Below, one piece after another: positions 34,264 to 43,186 of a stretch of DNA of 64,000 nt. The notes under the pieces are model-generated. The model did not search any database and was not told the DNA's origin. It saw only the letters and a program-made list of their open reading frames with translations. Source of the DNA: Natronomonas sp. (GTDB taxonomy: Archaea > Halobacteriota > Halobacteria > Halobacteriales > Haloarculaceae); NCBI RefSeq assembly GCF_028274965.1, contig NZ_JAQCNO010000018.1, positions 1-64,000 on the forward strand, written 5' to 3'. Position numbers and translations under genes: made by a program. How positions within the stretch are numbered: the first letter of the stretch is position 1; each line of letters starts with the position of its first letter.

Positions 34264-34968
34264 TCACTCGAGCGCCTCTAAGACCGGGATCTCCGCGCGC
34301 TGCGTCTCGGTCAGGTCCTCGCGGTACACGCCGTCGGGCTTCGCGAACGGTCCGTCCGTCCGGATCGTCCGGGTCGGCGTACAGATCGCGTCGATCGGCA
34401 CGTCGTGTCGGGCCGGCCGCACCTCCTCGGAGATCACCTGCTCGTCGTGGACGGTCGTCACGACCGGCGTCTCCGCGCCCACCCGATCGAACTCCCTGAG
34501 AACCCCGTACTCGAGGTCGCTGTACCCCTCGCCCTTCCCGATCCGGACGCCGGCCTCGGTCACCGCGACGCTCCCGGCAACGATCGCGTCGATCTCGGGG
34601 ACCGCCTCGGGCCCTCTCGGCACCCCGAACTCCGACACCTTCGAGACCGTCGCAGCGGCGTCGGTGTCGTCGATCCCCGCCGGGTCGAGTTCGAGAAAAC
34701 AGGCCCGCTGCGTGAGCCGCGGGACGGCCATGTACACCGTCGTTCCCCGATCCAACAGCCGGCGTCTAAGCGGGAGCTGCGGGGCGTCCGGGTTCGCTTT
34801 GACCGCCTCTGCCTCCGCCAGCGCCGGCAGCGACATAGCCCGCTCGGCGGCCGCCGCCGCGCCCTCGAAGTTGGTGATCCGGCCCTGCGGCGGGAACGGG
34901 AACCGCGCGAGCCCGGCCTCCTCGAGGCGGTCCCAGACCCGCGTCCGGATCGCCTCCTTTTGTGACAT
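34264..34968 (-). CDS. 5-formyltetrahydrofolate cyclo-ligase
   Basis: A 234-residue enzyme that uses ATP to convert 5-formyltetrahydrofolate to 5,10-methenyltetrahydrofolate, repairing an otherwise dead-end folate. Key segments are the K-rich N-terminal helix (MSQKEAIRTRVWDRLEEAG), FPFPPQGRITNFEGA and the nucleotide/phosphate loop RIGKGEGYSDLEYGVLREF, with PARHDVPIDAICTPTRTI in the C-terminal half. Length is longer than the bacterial enzyme but usual for the archaeal branch. It is convergent with the permease gene and lies downstream of the DUF420 gene by 4 bases, so these two are probably one transcript. Confidence 0.85.
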   Translation of the reverse strand: MSQKEAIRTRVWDRLEEAGLARFPFPPQGRITNFEGAAAAAERAMSLPALAEAEAVKANPDAPQLPLRRRLLDRGTTVYMAVPRLTQRACFLELDPAGIDDTDAAATVSKVSEFGVPRGPEAVPEIDAIVAGSVAVTEAGVRIGKGEGYSDLEYGVLREFDRVGAETPVVTTVHDEQVISEEVRPARHDVPIDAICTPTRTIRTDGPFAKPDGVYREDLTETQRAEIPVLEALE

Positions 34969-34972
34969 CGCC

Positions 34973-35587
34973 CTACGCCATCCCCCGGACGAACTCGATC
35001 TGCTCGGGGCCGTAGTAGAACGTCAACATGAGGTACGCGACGACGCCCAACACGAGGCTGACGAGCCACGCCGAGACGGCGATCCGGCCGACCGTCGCGT
35101 GAGCCGTCCGTTTCAGCTCGCTCGGCGTCCGGGTCACCCCGAGCGTGATCGCGTACAACACGAACGGCACCGCGAGCACCGACAGGAGGATGTGGACCCC
35201 GAGCATCCCCAGATAGAGGCTCCGGAGCGGCGCGCCCGCGACGATCTCCTTTCGGCCGCCGCCGCCGGTCTTCAGCAGGTACATCACGAGAAAGACGAGG
35301 ATCAACAGAAACGCCGAGATCATCGCCGCCCGGTGTTTCTCGATCTGATCGGTCCGGATGAAGTAGATGCCCGCAAGCAGCGTTCCGATCGTCGCCGTGT
35401 TGACGACCGCGATCGCGTCCGACAGCAGGTCGACGGTCCCCTCCGAGATCTCCGGGTAGATCCCGGTGTCGGCGTACAGCGTCCCCACGACGACGACGTA
35501 CCCGACGACCGTGAGGAGAGCCGCGAGCGCCCGGGGGTGCTCGCGGGCGATCCCCCCGCGTACAGTGGACATAGCCTTCGTAGACAT
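34973..35587 (-). CDS. DUF420 membrane protein (CtaM-like oxidase assembly factor)
   Basis: A membrane protein of about 204 residues with five helices, of the DUF420 family. The bacterial member CtaM is needed for haem A-type oxidase maturation, and this fits the cox neighbourhood. Family features visible are IYFIRTDQIEKHRAAMISAF and LYLGMLGVHILLSVLAVPFVLYA (helices carrying conserved His residues, candidate haem or copper ligands). The start is uncertain: ATG codons at 35587 and 35572 are both possible. Upstream lies a strand-asymmetric tract without adenine on the plus strand. Confidence 0.8.
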   Translation of the reverse strand: MSTKAMSTVRGGIAREHPRALAALLTVVGYVVVVGTLYADTGIYPEISEGTVDLLSDAIAVVNTATIGTLLAGIYFIRTDQIEKHRAAMISAFLLILVFLVMYLLKTGGGGRKEIVAGAPLRSLYLGMLGVHILLSVLAVPFVLYAITLGVTRTPSELKRTAHATVGRIAVSAWLVSLVLGVVAYLMLTFYYGPEQIEFVRGMA

Positions 35588-35838
35588 CGGCACCCAAAGA
35601 CGGCTTCGTTTTCCCGCACGGATTGACGGTTCCTCCTCGCCTCCACGTCCGTTTCCGTCTTCGGCTTTGTCCCGTCTCCGGTCCCGCTCTGCTCTGTTTC
35701 GTTTTGCTCCGCCTTCGTCTTTTTTTGCCTTCGTTTCCGCCCTCGCGCTCGGTTCCGGGTTCGCCCCGGTCCGACCCGCCGCCCTCCCGGTCGTCGCGAT
35801 GCGGCCGTTTATGTCCGATGGGGCGGAACGGACGCTGC
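35588..35838. other. Intergenic region with an adenine-free tract
   Basis: This 251-base gap holds no gene that I can support. From 35646 to 35773 the plus strand contains no A at all (128 bases), mostly C and T with some G, including a T7 run near 35720. The remainder carries the glycosyltransferase promoter. Confidence 0.8.
35806..35813 (+). promoter_or_regulatory. TATA-like box deciding the glycosyltransferase start
   Basis: cgtttatg lies 26-33 bases upstream of the GTG at 35839. The alternative ATG at 35818 would be too close to it for a leaderless message. Confidence 0.5.
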
Positions 35839-36900
35839 GTGCGCGTCCTCAACTACCTCGAGGTCGCCGACCGGCTCCGTCGGAGCGGGATCCACACGGC
35901 CGTCGAGAACCAGCGGAAGGCCCTCGCCGACAGCGAACACCGCCTCGTGACGTCGCCGTGGGCCGGCGGGTCGCCGACGGCGGCCGCGGCGAGGTGGGCG
36001 CTCGGCGACGACGCCGTCGAGTCCTACGACCTCGCCCACTGCAACCTCGCCGGGCCGGGAACGGTCGCCGTCGCCGAACACGCCGAACGGCGGGGGATCC
36101 CGCTCGTGGTACACGCCCACGTCACGCGGGAGGACTTCGCCGGCAGTTTCCGGGGATCGACGGCGATCGGCCCCGCCGTCGAGCGGTACCTGCGGTGGCT
36201 CTACTCGCGGGCAGACCTCGTGTTGTGTCCGAGTTCCTACACCGCGTCGGTCCTCGCCGCCTACCCGGTCACCCCGCCGATCCGTCCCGTGACAAACGGC
36301 GTCGACGCCGCCGCCCTCTCCGGGCACCGGGCGCTCCGCGAGCCCTACCGCCGGCGGTTCGACCTCGAGGGGTTCGTCGTCTTCGCGGTCGGGAACGTGT
36401 TCGCGCGCAAGGGCGTCCGGACGTTCTGTGCGCTCGCCGAGCGGACCGACTACGAGTTCGCCTGGTTCGGCCCCTACGACACCGGCCCCCACGCCGACCC
36501 GACGGTCCGACGCCTCGTCCGGTCGCCCCCGGAGAACGTCACGTTCACCGGCTGGATCGAGGACATCCGGGGCGCCTACGGCGCGGGCGACGTCTGTCTG
36601 TTCCCGACGAACGTCGAAAACCAGGGGATCGCGGTGCTGGAGGCGATGGCCTGCGGCGCGGCGGTCGTCCTCCGGGACATCCCCGTCTTCGAGGAGTTCT
36701 ACACCGACGGCGAGGACTGCCTGAAATGCGAGACGATCGAGGAGTTCGAGTCGGCGCTCGAGCGCCTCGCCGGGGCGCCGGGCCTCCGGCGACGCCTCGG
36801 CGAGAACGCGGTGGCGACGGCCGGCCGCCACGACCTCGATCGGGTGCGCGAGGAGCTGTGTTCGGCCTACGACGCCGTCCGCGCCGACGCGACCGCCTGA
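35839..36900 (+). CDS. Glycosyltransferase family 4-like protein
   Basis: A 353-residue GT-B fold enzyme transferring a sugar from a nucleotide donor. The N-terminal domain starts VRVLNYLEVADRL; the C-terminal donor domain has VGNVFARKGV, FTGWIEDIRGAYGAGDVCLFPT and ENQGIAVLEAMACGAAVVLRD, with the E-x7-E (Glu in ENQGIAVLE) that holds the donor diphosphate. The GTG start gives the usual N-terminus and is supported by the TATA box; an ATG 7 codons upstream would add MGRNGRC. The acceptor is unknown; glycolipid or surface polysaccharide synthesis is likely. It is convergent with ribL. Confidence 0.85.
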   Translation: MRVLNYLEVADRLRRSGIHTAVENQRKALADSEHRLVTSPWAGGSPTAAAARWALGDDAVESYDLAHCNLAGPGTVAVAEHAERRGIPLVVHAHVTREDFAGSFRGSTAIGPAVERYLRWLYSRADLVLCPSSYTASVLAAYPVTPPIRPVTNGVDAAALSGHRALREPYRRRFDLEGFVVFAVGNVFARKGVRTFCALAERTDYEFAWFGPYDTGPHADPTVRRLVRSPPENVTFTGWIEDIRGAYGAGDVCLFPTNVENQGIAVLEAMACGAAVVLRDIPVFEEFYTDGEDCLKCETIEEFESALERLAGAPGLRRRLGENAVATAGRHDLDRVREELCSAYDAVRADATA

Positions 36901-36907
36901 CCCGGGC

Positions 36908-37336
36908 TCAACAGCGCCGCTCGCAGATCCGATCGACGATGCGACCCGTCGAGAGGACCTCCTCCCCCTCGCCCGGTTCGCGGGCGTCGGCGCGGGCGAC
37001 CTCGCAGTCGATGCCCTCGGCTGCCAGCCGCTCGGCGACCCGCGCCTCGTCGTGGTGTTGGTCGTGTCCGAGGACGATCACGTCGGGGTCGATCTCCCTG
37101 ATCGGCACGAAGAAGTCCTCGGTGTCCCCGAGGCGCGCGACATCGACCGGATCGAGCGCGGCGACCATCTCCCGCCGCTGGCGGTCGGGGACCACCGGGG
37201 GCGCCTTGTGCGTGACGTTCTCGCTGCGCGCGACGATGACGAAGAGCCGATCGCCCATCGCCTTCGCCTCCAGCAGGTACGCCAGGTGCCCGGGGTGGAG
37301 GAGGTCGAAGGTCCCCTGTGCGACGACCCGTTTCAT
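36908..37336 (-). CDS. ribL: FAD synthase RibL (archaeal)
   Basis: A 142-residue cytidylyltransferase-fold protein that adenylates FMN to FAD. Visible motifs: [10 protein letters not shown] with the HxGH nucleotide signature at 14-17, PDRQRREM and a C-terminal [10 protein letters not shown], which stands for the ISSTxxR phosphate-binding element. Archaeal RibL is this short and is unrelated to bacterial RibF. Its start overlaps the JAMM gene stop (ATGA), indicating co-translation. FAD demand by the nearby redox enzymes is a plausible but unproven link. Confidence 0.9.
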   Translation of the reverse strand: MKRVVAQGTFDLLHPGHLAYLLEAKAMGDRLFVIVARSENVTHKAPPVVPDRQRREMVAALDPVDVARLGDTEDFFVPIREIDPDVIVLGHDQHHDEARVAERLAAEGIDCEVARADAREPGEGEEVLSTGRIVDRICERRC

Positions 37337-37839
37337 CGTAGCTCGCCGTCGATGTCGGCCTGCGTGAAATCGAAGAACTGCTCGTCGGGCACCTCGACGT
37401 CCAAGACGTCGAGATCGATCGGGCGTCCCTCCCGGTCGAACGCCTGCCAGTCGGCGCGGCCGTAGGGCGCACCGACGATGATGTGGACCTGCCCCCGGCC
37501 GAACGTCGCCAGATCGGCGTCGCTCGGCCGGAGTACGCCGTTCGGATGGGAGTGGACCGACCCGACGCCGCTGAGATCGTTCGGCATGTACGTCGGCTTG
37601 AACTCCGCGCTCGTCGGGCTCGTCTTCGTCCCCGGCGCGAGCAACACGTCGGTGATGACGGTGCCGTCGCGGTCGAGCCCGAGCGTCCGCGCGTCCTGCC
37701 CGCGGAGTTGCCCCATGTACTCGTTGGGGTGGGCGTCCTCGGAGGCCCCGAGCGCGAGTCGGATCGCGTCGTCGGCGATCCCGATGACGGCGCTCGAACG
37801 GAAGAGGTTGGGTTTCAGAAACGACCCGAGCAGTCCCAT
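37333..37839 (-). CDS. JAMM/MPN+ metalloprotease-like protein
   Basis: A 168-residue member of the Mov34/MPN/PAD-1 group. A full zinc motif is present: Glu40, and [14 protein letters not shown] with His96, His98, Ser106 and Asp109 in the exact HxHx7Sx2D spacing, so it should be an active metalloprotease. Haloarchaeal JAMM proteins (for example JAMM1/HvJAMM1) remove SAMP modifiers; whether this one does so is unknown. The ATG at 37839 is chosen; a TTG 24 bases upstream is possible. It is translationally coupled to ribL by a 4-base overlap. Confidence 0.85.
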   Translation of the reverse strand: MGLLGSFLKPNLFRSSAVIGIADDAIRLALGASEDAHPNEYMGQLRGQDARTLGLDRDGTVITDVLLAPGTKTSPTSAEFKPTYMPNDLSGVGSVHSHPNGVLRPSDADLATFGRGQVHIIVGAPYGRADWQAFDREGRPIDLDVLDVEVPDEQFFDFTQADIDGELR

Positions 37840-37915
37840 ACCGGAGTTGGGGCCGCCCGACAACTAAGCGTTCCGGGTCCCTCGGGCGAACGCGCCCCCG
37901 CCCCCGCCCCCGGGC

Positions 37916-40900
37916 TCAGTCGTCCGAGGCGGCCTGTCCGGTGTGGTCGCCGCCGGCGGCGGGCCCGACGGCGCTCGGCAGGTCCGTCCGGACGTCGGCC
38001 TCCTCGCGGTCGGCGATGACGTCCGCGTAGGCGTCGGGCATCACCTTGACGAACTTCCCGAGTTCGGTCTCCCAGTTCTCGAGGACGAACGCGCCGCGGT
38101 CGGAGTCGGTGGCGGCGACGTGGTTTTCGATCAGCCGGCGGAGCATCTTCCGGTCTCTGGCGTCGAGGTCGTCGGTCGTCGAGACCATCCCGTAGTTGAC
38201 CTTCTCCTCGAAGTCGCCGTCCCGGTCAAGGACGTAGGCGACGCCGCCGGACATCCCCGCGGCGAAGTTCTTGCCCGTCGACCCGAGGCAGGCGACGACG
38301 CCGCCGGTCATGTACTCACAGCCGTGGTCGCCGACCGACTCGACGACGGCCTTGACCCCCGAGTTCCGGACGGCGAAGCGCTCGCCCGCCATCCCGTTGA
38401 TGTACGCCTCGCCCTGGGTCGCACCGTAGAGGGCAACGTTGCCGATGAGGATGTTCTCCTCGGGCTCGTATGGGGCGTCGTTGGGCGTGTTGAGGATCAG
38501 CTTCCCGCCCGAGAGGCCCTTCCCGACGTAGTCGTTGGCCGTGCCGGTGAGCTGCATCGTCACGCCGTCCTGGAGGAACGCGCCGAAGCTCTGGCCGGCG
38601 GTGCCGCCGAAGTCGATCCGCACCGTGTCCTCGGGGAGCCCGTCGGTCCCGTGTCGCTCGGAGATCCGGTTCGACAGCGTCGCGCCGACCGCGCGGTTGA
38701 CGTTCGAGATCTCGCGGTCGATGTGGACCGGTTCGCCGGTCTTGATCGCGTCGGAGGCGGCCTCGATGAGGTCCCAATCGAGGGCTCCGTCGAGCTCGTG
38801 GGTCTGCGCTTCGGTCTTGTAGCGGTCCTCGCCGGCCGGCTGTGCGAGCACCGCCGAGAGGTCGAGCTTCTTGGCCTTCTCCTGTTCGACGTCGCTGCGC
38901 TGTTCGAGGACGTCGACGCGGCCGATCATCTCCTCGACGGTCTCGAAGCCGAGTTCGGCCATGATCTCCCGGAGCTCCTGGGCCATGAACGTCATGTAGT
39001 TGATGACGTGCTGGGGCTCGCCGGGGAACCGACTCCGGAGCTCCTCGTCCTGCGTGGCGACGCCGACCGGGCAGGTGTTCTCGTGGCACTGTCTGGCCAT
39101 CACGCAGCCCGAGGTAACGAGCGAAGCGGTCCCGAAGACGTACTCCTCTGCGCCCAACAGCGCGCCGACGGCGACGTCGTACCCGGTTTTCATGCCGCCG
39201 TCGACGGAGACCCTGATCCGCGAGCGGAGGTCCGTCGAGCGGAGCATCTGGTTCGCCTCCGCCAGCCCGAGCTCCCACGGTAGCCCGGCGTTCTTGATCG
39301 ACGTCTTCGGCGACGCCCCGGTCCCCCCGGAGTGTCCGGAGATGTGCACGACGTCGGCGTTGGCCTTGGCGACGCCGGCGGCGATGGTGCCGATCCCCGC
39401 TTCCGAGACGAGCTTGACGTTTATGTCCGCGTCGGGGTTCGCGGCCTTCAGATCGTGGATGAGCTGTTTGAGGTCCTCGATCGAGTAGATGTCGTGCAGC
39501 GGCGGCGGCGAGATGAGCCCGACGCCGGGCGTCGAGTACCGGACGTGGGCGATCATCTCGTTGACCTTCTTGCCGGGTAGGTGACCGCCCTCGCCGGGCT
39601 TCGAGCCCTGTGCCATCTTGATCTGTATCTCCTCGGCGTTCGCCAGGTACGTCGACGTGACGCCGAAGCGCCCGGAGGCGACCTGTTTGATGTTGCACTC
39701 CTTTTCGGTCCCGAACCGCTCGGGCGGTTCCCCGCCCTCGCCGGTCCCGGAACTCCCGCCGAGGCGGTTCATCGCGATCGCGTTGTTCTCGTGGGCCTCC
39801 GGCGACAGCGACCCGAGGCTCATCGACGCCGTCGAGAACCGCTCGACGATCGACTCGACCGGCTCGACCGACTCGACGTCGATCGACTCCCTTTCCTCGG
39901 CGTCGAACTCCAAGAGCCCCCGGAGCGTCTGGAGCGTCTCCGTCTGGTCGTTCATCTGTTCGGCGAAGTCCCGGTACTGCTCGTAGTCGCCCTGTCGGAC
40001 CGCCTTCTGGAGCGTCCCGACGGACTCGGGGTTCCACTCGTGGAACATCCCCGACGAGCGGTGTTCGTACTCGCCCTGCCGCTCGAGGTCGGGGTCGTCG
40101 CCGAAGGCGACCGCGTAGCGCTTCCGGAGGTCCGACTCGATGTCGTCGATGTCGGCGCCCTCGGTCCGGGCGGTCGTCCCCTCGAAGTACTCGGCGACGA
40201 AATCGGAGTCCAGCCCGACCGCCTCGAAGATCTGCGCCCCCTGGTAGGACTCGACCGTCGAGATCCCCATCTTGGCCATCGTCTTCAGGAGGCCGTCCTC
40301 GACGGCATCGATGTACGCCTCGACGGCCGCCTCCTCGTCGGCCCCGTCGGGCCCGGCGACGATGTCCGAGATCGACCGGTAGGCGAGATACGGGTTCACC
40401 GCGCCCGCCCCGTAGCCGATACACGTCGCCACGTGATGGACCGCCCGGGGGTCGCCCGACTCGAGAACGAGCCCTACGCGGTTTCTGAGCCCGTTTCTGA
40501 CGAGGTGGTGATGGACGCCGCCGGTCGCGAGCAGCCCCGGGATCGGGATCGCCTCCGCGCCCGCGCCCCGATCGGACAACACGAGGATGTCGTGCTCTTG
40601 GGCCGCGATGGTCGCCTCGCGGCGGACGTCCCTGATCGCGGTCTCGAGGTCGGTGTCGGGGTCGAAGGTGATGTCGACGACCGCCGTCGAGATCTCGCCG
40701 TCGAGGTCCCGTATCTCCGCCGTCTCCGCGTCCGTGAGGACCGGCGAACCGACGACGAGTTGGTTCGCGTGCGCCGGCGTCTCCCCGAGCAGGTTCCGCT
40801 GGTGGCCGAGCCGCGACTCGAGCGAGGTGACGAGCTCCTCGCGGATGTAATCGAGCGGCGGGTTCGTCACCTGCGCGAACAGCTGCTTGAAGTAGGTGAA

Positions 40901-42442
40901 AAGCGGCCGGTTGAACTGCGAGAGGACGCTCAGCGGCGTGTCGTCGCCCATCGACCCGACCGGGTCCTTGCCCTCCTTGGCCATCGGCTCGATGAGGTGG
41001 TCCAACTCGTCGTGCGTGTAGCCGTACAGCGCCTGCCGCGAGCGCAGCGAGCCGACGTCGCCCCGCGGGCTCGGGTCGTCCGGACCGCCGAGATCCGCCA
41101 TCGTCGTCTGGTGGGTCTCGACCCACTCGCCGTACTTCTCGTCGACGAGGTCGTCGAATATCTCCTCGTCAGGGACGATGCGACCCTCCGCGGGGTCGGC
41201 GACGAACAGCTGCCCCGGCTGCAGGCGGTCGCGGCGCTCGATCTCGCCGAAGTCGTGCTCCAACGCCCCGGCCTCGCTCGCCATCACGAGTTCGTTGTCG
41301 GCCGTCACGTCGTACCGACACGGCCGGAGCCCGTTTCTGTCGAGGACGGCGCCGACGCGGTCGCCGTCGGTCGCGGCGACGAGGGCCGGCCCGTCCCAGG
41401 GCTCGACGAGCGAGGCGTGGTAGTCGTACCACTCGCGTCGCTCCTCGGAGACGCGGTTGGCCTCGCCGCGCCAGGCCTCGGGGATCAGCATTCGGAGCGC
41501 GTGCGGCATCTCCCGGTCGCCGTGCATGAGCAACTCGAGGGCGTTGTCGACGGAGGCGGTGTCGGACTGCTCGGGGTCGTTGATGACCGGAAAGAGCGTC
41601 CCGATGTCCTCGCCGAAGGCGGGGTGCTCGAGGTCGTTCTCCCTGGCCCGCATCCAGTTGATGTTGCCCTGTATCGTGTTGAACTCGCCGTTGTGGATGA
41701 TGTTCCGGTAGGGGTGTGCCAGGTGCCACGCGCCGAGGGTGTTCGTCGAAAAGCGGGCGTGGACCATCGCGAAGGTCGATCGGACCCGCTCGTCGCGCAA
41801 CTCGGGGTAGTACGACGACAGCTGCTCAGCCGTCAACAGCCCCTTGTACACGACGGTGTCCCGGTCGAGCGAGCAGATGTAAAACCGGGCGTGGTCGTCC
41901 GGCTTGCGCGCCTCGACGGTGTTTTCGAGGTCGCGCCGCGCCAGATAGAGGGCGCGATCGAACGCCTCGCCCTCGAGCTCCGAGCGGACGAAACACTGGA
42001 CGACGTTCGGCTCCGACTCGACGGCGGTCCGCCCGAGCGTCCCGTTGTCGGTCGGCACCGCCCGCCAGGCGAAGACGTCGAGCCCGTGGCCTTCGAGCAC
42101 GTTCTCGGTGATGTCCTGGAGGTGCGCCGTCGAGTGCTCGTTTTGCGGCATGAAAAACGAGCCGACGGCGTACTCGCCGGCCCCGGGGAGGCCGTCGATC
42201 TCGTCGTCGAAAAAGTCGTGCGGCGTCTGCACCAGGATCCCGGCCCCGTCCCCGGTGTTCTCGTCGGCCCCCGTCGTGCCGCGGTGTTCGAGGTTCTCGA
42301 GGAGTTCGATACCGTCCGAGACGATCCCGTGGGACCGCCCGCCGTCGAGGTCCATGACGACGCCGACACCGCAGTTCGCGCGGTAGTCGGTCGGATCCGC
42401 GAGCCCATCGGTGCTCGCGGTGTGAGTGGTTCGCTCGGTCAT
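37916..42442 (-). CDS. gltB: Glutamate synthase large subunit, ferredoxin- or NADPH-type
   Basis: A 1508-residue enzyme that, with glutamine and 2-oxoglutarate, forms two glutamates. The glutaminase domain begins after a short propeptide with nucleophile Cys24 (NCGVGVVMD). The central domain, the FMN-binding TIM barrel (GGEPPERFGTEKECNIKQVASGRFG; VSGHSGGTGASP-type loop seen as ISGHSGGTGASPKTS), the 3Fe-4S cysteines in GCVMARQCHENTCPVGVATQ, and the C-terminal GXGXG beta-helix (YVGKGLSGG; GETA-like ATQGEAYINGMAGERFAVRNSG) are all present. No gltD partner is adjacent, so ferredoxin may be the donor. The start is set by an ATG right behind promoter-like sequence. Confidence 0.96.
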   Translation of the reverse strand: MTERTTHTASTDGLADPTDYRANCGVGVVMDLDGGRSHGIVSDGIELLENLEHRGTTGADENTGDGAGILVQTPHDFFDDEIDGLPGAGEYAVGSFFMPQNEHSTAHLQDITENVLEGHGLDVFAWRAVPTDNGTLGRTAVESEPNVVQCFVRSELEGEAFDRALYLARRDLENTVEARKPDDHARFYICSLDRDTVVYKGLLTAEQLSSYYPELRDERVRSTFAMVHARFSTNTLGAWHLAHPYRNIIHNGEFNTIQGNINWMRARENDLEHPAFGEDIGTLFPVINDPEQSDTASVDNALELLMHGDREMPHALRMLIPEAWRGEANRVSEERREWYDYHASLVEPWDGPALVAATDGDRVGAVLDRNGLRPCRYDVTADNELVMASEAGALEHDFGEIERRDRLQPGQLFVADPAEGRIVPDEEIFDDLVDEKYGEWVETHQTTMADLGGPDDPSPRGDVGSLRSRQALYGYTHDELDHLIEPMAKEGKDPVGSMGDDTPLSVLSQFNRPLFTYFKQLFAQVTNPPLDYIREELVTSLESRLGHQRNLLGETPAHANQLVVGSPVLTDAETAEIRDLDGEISTAVVDITFDPDTDLETAIRDVRREATIAAQEHDILVLSDRGAGAEAIPIPGLLATGGVHHHLVRNGLRNRVGLVLESGDPRAVHHVATCIGYGAGAVNPYLAYRSISDIVAGPDGADEEAAVEAYIDAVEDGLLKTMAKMGISTVESYQGAQIFEAVGLDSDFVAEYFEGTTARTEGADIDDIESDLRKRYAVAFGDDPDLERQGEYEHRSSGMFHEWNPESVGTLQKAVRQGDYEQYRDFAEQMNDQTETLQTLRGLLEFDAEERESIDVESVEPVESIVERFSTASMSLGSLSPEAHENNAIAMNRLGGSSGTGEGGEPPERFGTEKECNIKQVASGRFGVTSTYLANAEEIQIKMAQGSKPGEGGHLPGKKVNEMIAHVRYSTPGVGLISPPPLHDIYSIEDLKQLIHDLKAANPDADINVKLVSEAGIGTIAAGVAKANADVVHISGHSGGTGASPKTSIKNAGLPWELGLAEANQMLRSTDLRSRIRVSVDGGMKTGYDVAVGALLGAEEYVFGTASLVTSGCVMARQCHENTCPVGVATQDEELRSRFPGEPQHVINYMTFMAQELREIMAELGFETVEEMIGRVDVLEQRSDVEQEKAKKLDLSAVLAQPAGEDRYKTEAQTHELDGALDWDLIEAASDAIKTGEPVHIDREISNVNRAVGATLSNRISERHGTDGLPEDTVRIDFGGTAGQSFGAFLQDGVTMQLTGTANDYVGKGLSGGKLILNTPNDAPYEPEENILIGNVALYGATQGEAYINGMAGERFAVRNSGVKAVVESVGDHGCEYMTGGVVACLGSTGKNFAAGMSGGVAYVLDRDGDFEEKVNYGMVSTTDDLDARDRKMLRRLIENHVAATDSDRGAFVLENWETELGKFVKVMPDAYADVIADREEADVRTDLPSAVGPAAGGDHTGQAASDD

Positions 42443-42484
42443 GCCGAGTTGTAAGTGACTGCGTCTCAAGAGGCTTCCCCTCAA

Positions 42485-42493
42485 AGTATAATG
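42485..42493 (-). promoter_or_regulatory. Promoter region of gltB with two TATA-like boxes
   Basis: On the coding strand cattatac (around 42485-42493) and cattatat (around 42515-42524) repeat 30 bases apart, upstream of the start at 42442. A short inverted repeat (gagg-ccctc) at 42470-42482 lies just downstream of the nearer box, in the right place for an operator. Confidence 0.45.
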
Positions 42494-42591
42494 CCAGCTT
42501 AACCCCATCCAAGGACATATAATGTAATTGATCCTCCCGGGGACCCCCGCCGAACCCGGCAGATTCAACTTACCGCGGTCGAACTCCCGGT

Positions 42592-43098
42592 ATGTACACG
42601 GTCGTCGGCTGTCGGAACTGTCGGTCGCTTTGGACCGTCGAGGGGCGGCCGGAGACGACCCGGTGTCCGCGCTGTCGCTCGCGGTACCGCTTCGAGAAGC
42701 TCCGCGGCTTCGCCGAGACCGAAACCACCGAGGCGGCCGCCCGCGTCCGGAGCGCGATGCTCGCCGAGCGCGCCGACGACGGCGAGTTCGTCGACCCCCG
42801 AGAGATCGACATCGACGACGTGGGGATGGACGAGGTGGCGTTTCTGACCGCCTCGGGCGTCGACGCCGAGGCGGTCGCGGCCGCCGAAGCGCGCGCCGAC
42901 GGCGAATCGGCCCGCTCCCGGAGCCGAAAGCGGGTCGTCCTCGACGGGCTGTCCGAACTCGAGGAGCCGACCGCGGCGGAGCTCACGGCGTACGCGACCG
43001 CGGCGGGCGTCCCCGAGGAGTACGTCGAACGCGCCATCGGGAAACTCCGGGAGACGGGCGAGATCACGCGGACCGAGGAGGGCTACCGGAAGCTGTGA
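42592..43098 (+). CDS. Zinc-ribbon protein with C-terminal winged-helix-like region (DUF5817-like)
   Basis: A 168-residue protein. Its start holds a rubredoxin-like zinc ribbon, GCRNCRSLW and TRCPRCRSRY (two CxxC pairs at about 7-10 and 26-29). The last 60 residues resemble a winged helix with LTAYATAAGVPEEYVERAIGKLRETGEI. It resembles the haloarchaeal family I recall as DUF5817. It may bind nucleic acid as a replication, transcription or translation factor, but no function is proven. It is divergent from gltB; about 90 bases separate it from the next plus-strand gene. Confidence 0.78.
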   Translation: MYTVVGCRNCRSLWTVEGRPETTRCPRCRSRYRFEKLRGFAETETTEAAARVRSAMLAERADDGEFVDPREIDIDDVGMDEVAFLTASGVDAEAVAAAEARADGESARSRSRKRVVLDGLSELEEPTAAELTAYATAAGVPEEYVERAIGKLRETGEITRTEEGYRKL

Positions 43099-43186
43099 CC
43101 GGACGATCCGCCGGCGGACGGACCGCCGCCGATACCGCGACCGCCGACGCCGGAACCCCTCCCGCCGACAGCGGGCGTGATCGCGC

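Noticed and set aside
35623-35838. N-terminal extension of the glycosyltransferase into the adenine-free tract
   Set aside because: The extra 72 residues are Arg/Leu/Pro/Ser noise; a TATA box 26-33 bases upstream of 35839 and the normal family N-terminus support the shorter form.
39581-42454. Long open frame antisense to glutamate synthase (957 codons)
   Set aside because: It mirrors the third-codon GC bias of gltB, is dominated by Arg, Val and Asp, and has no recognisable domain; gltB on the opposite strand is certain.
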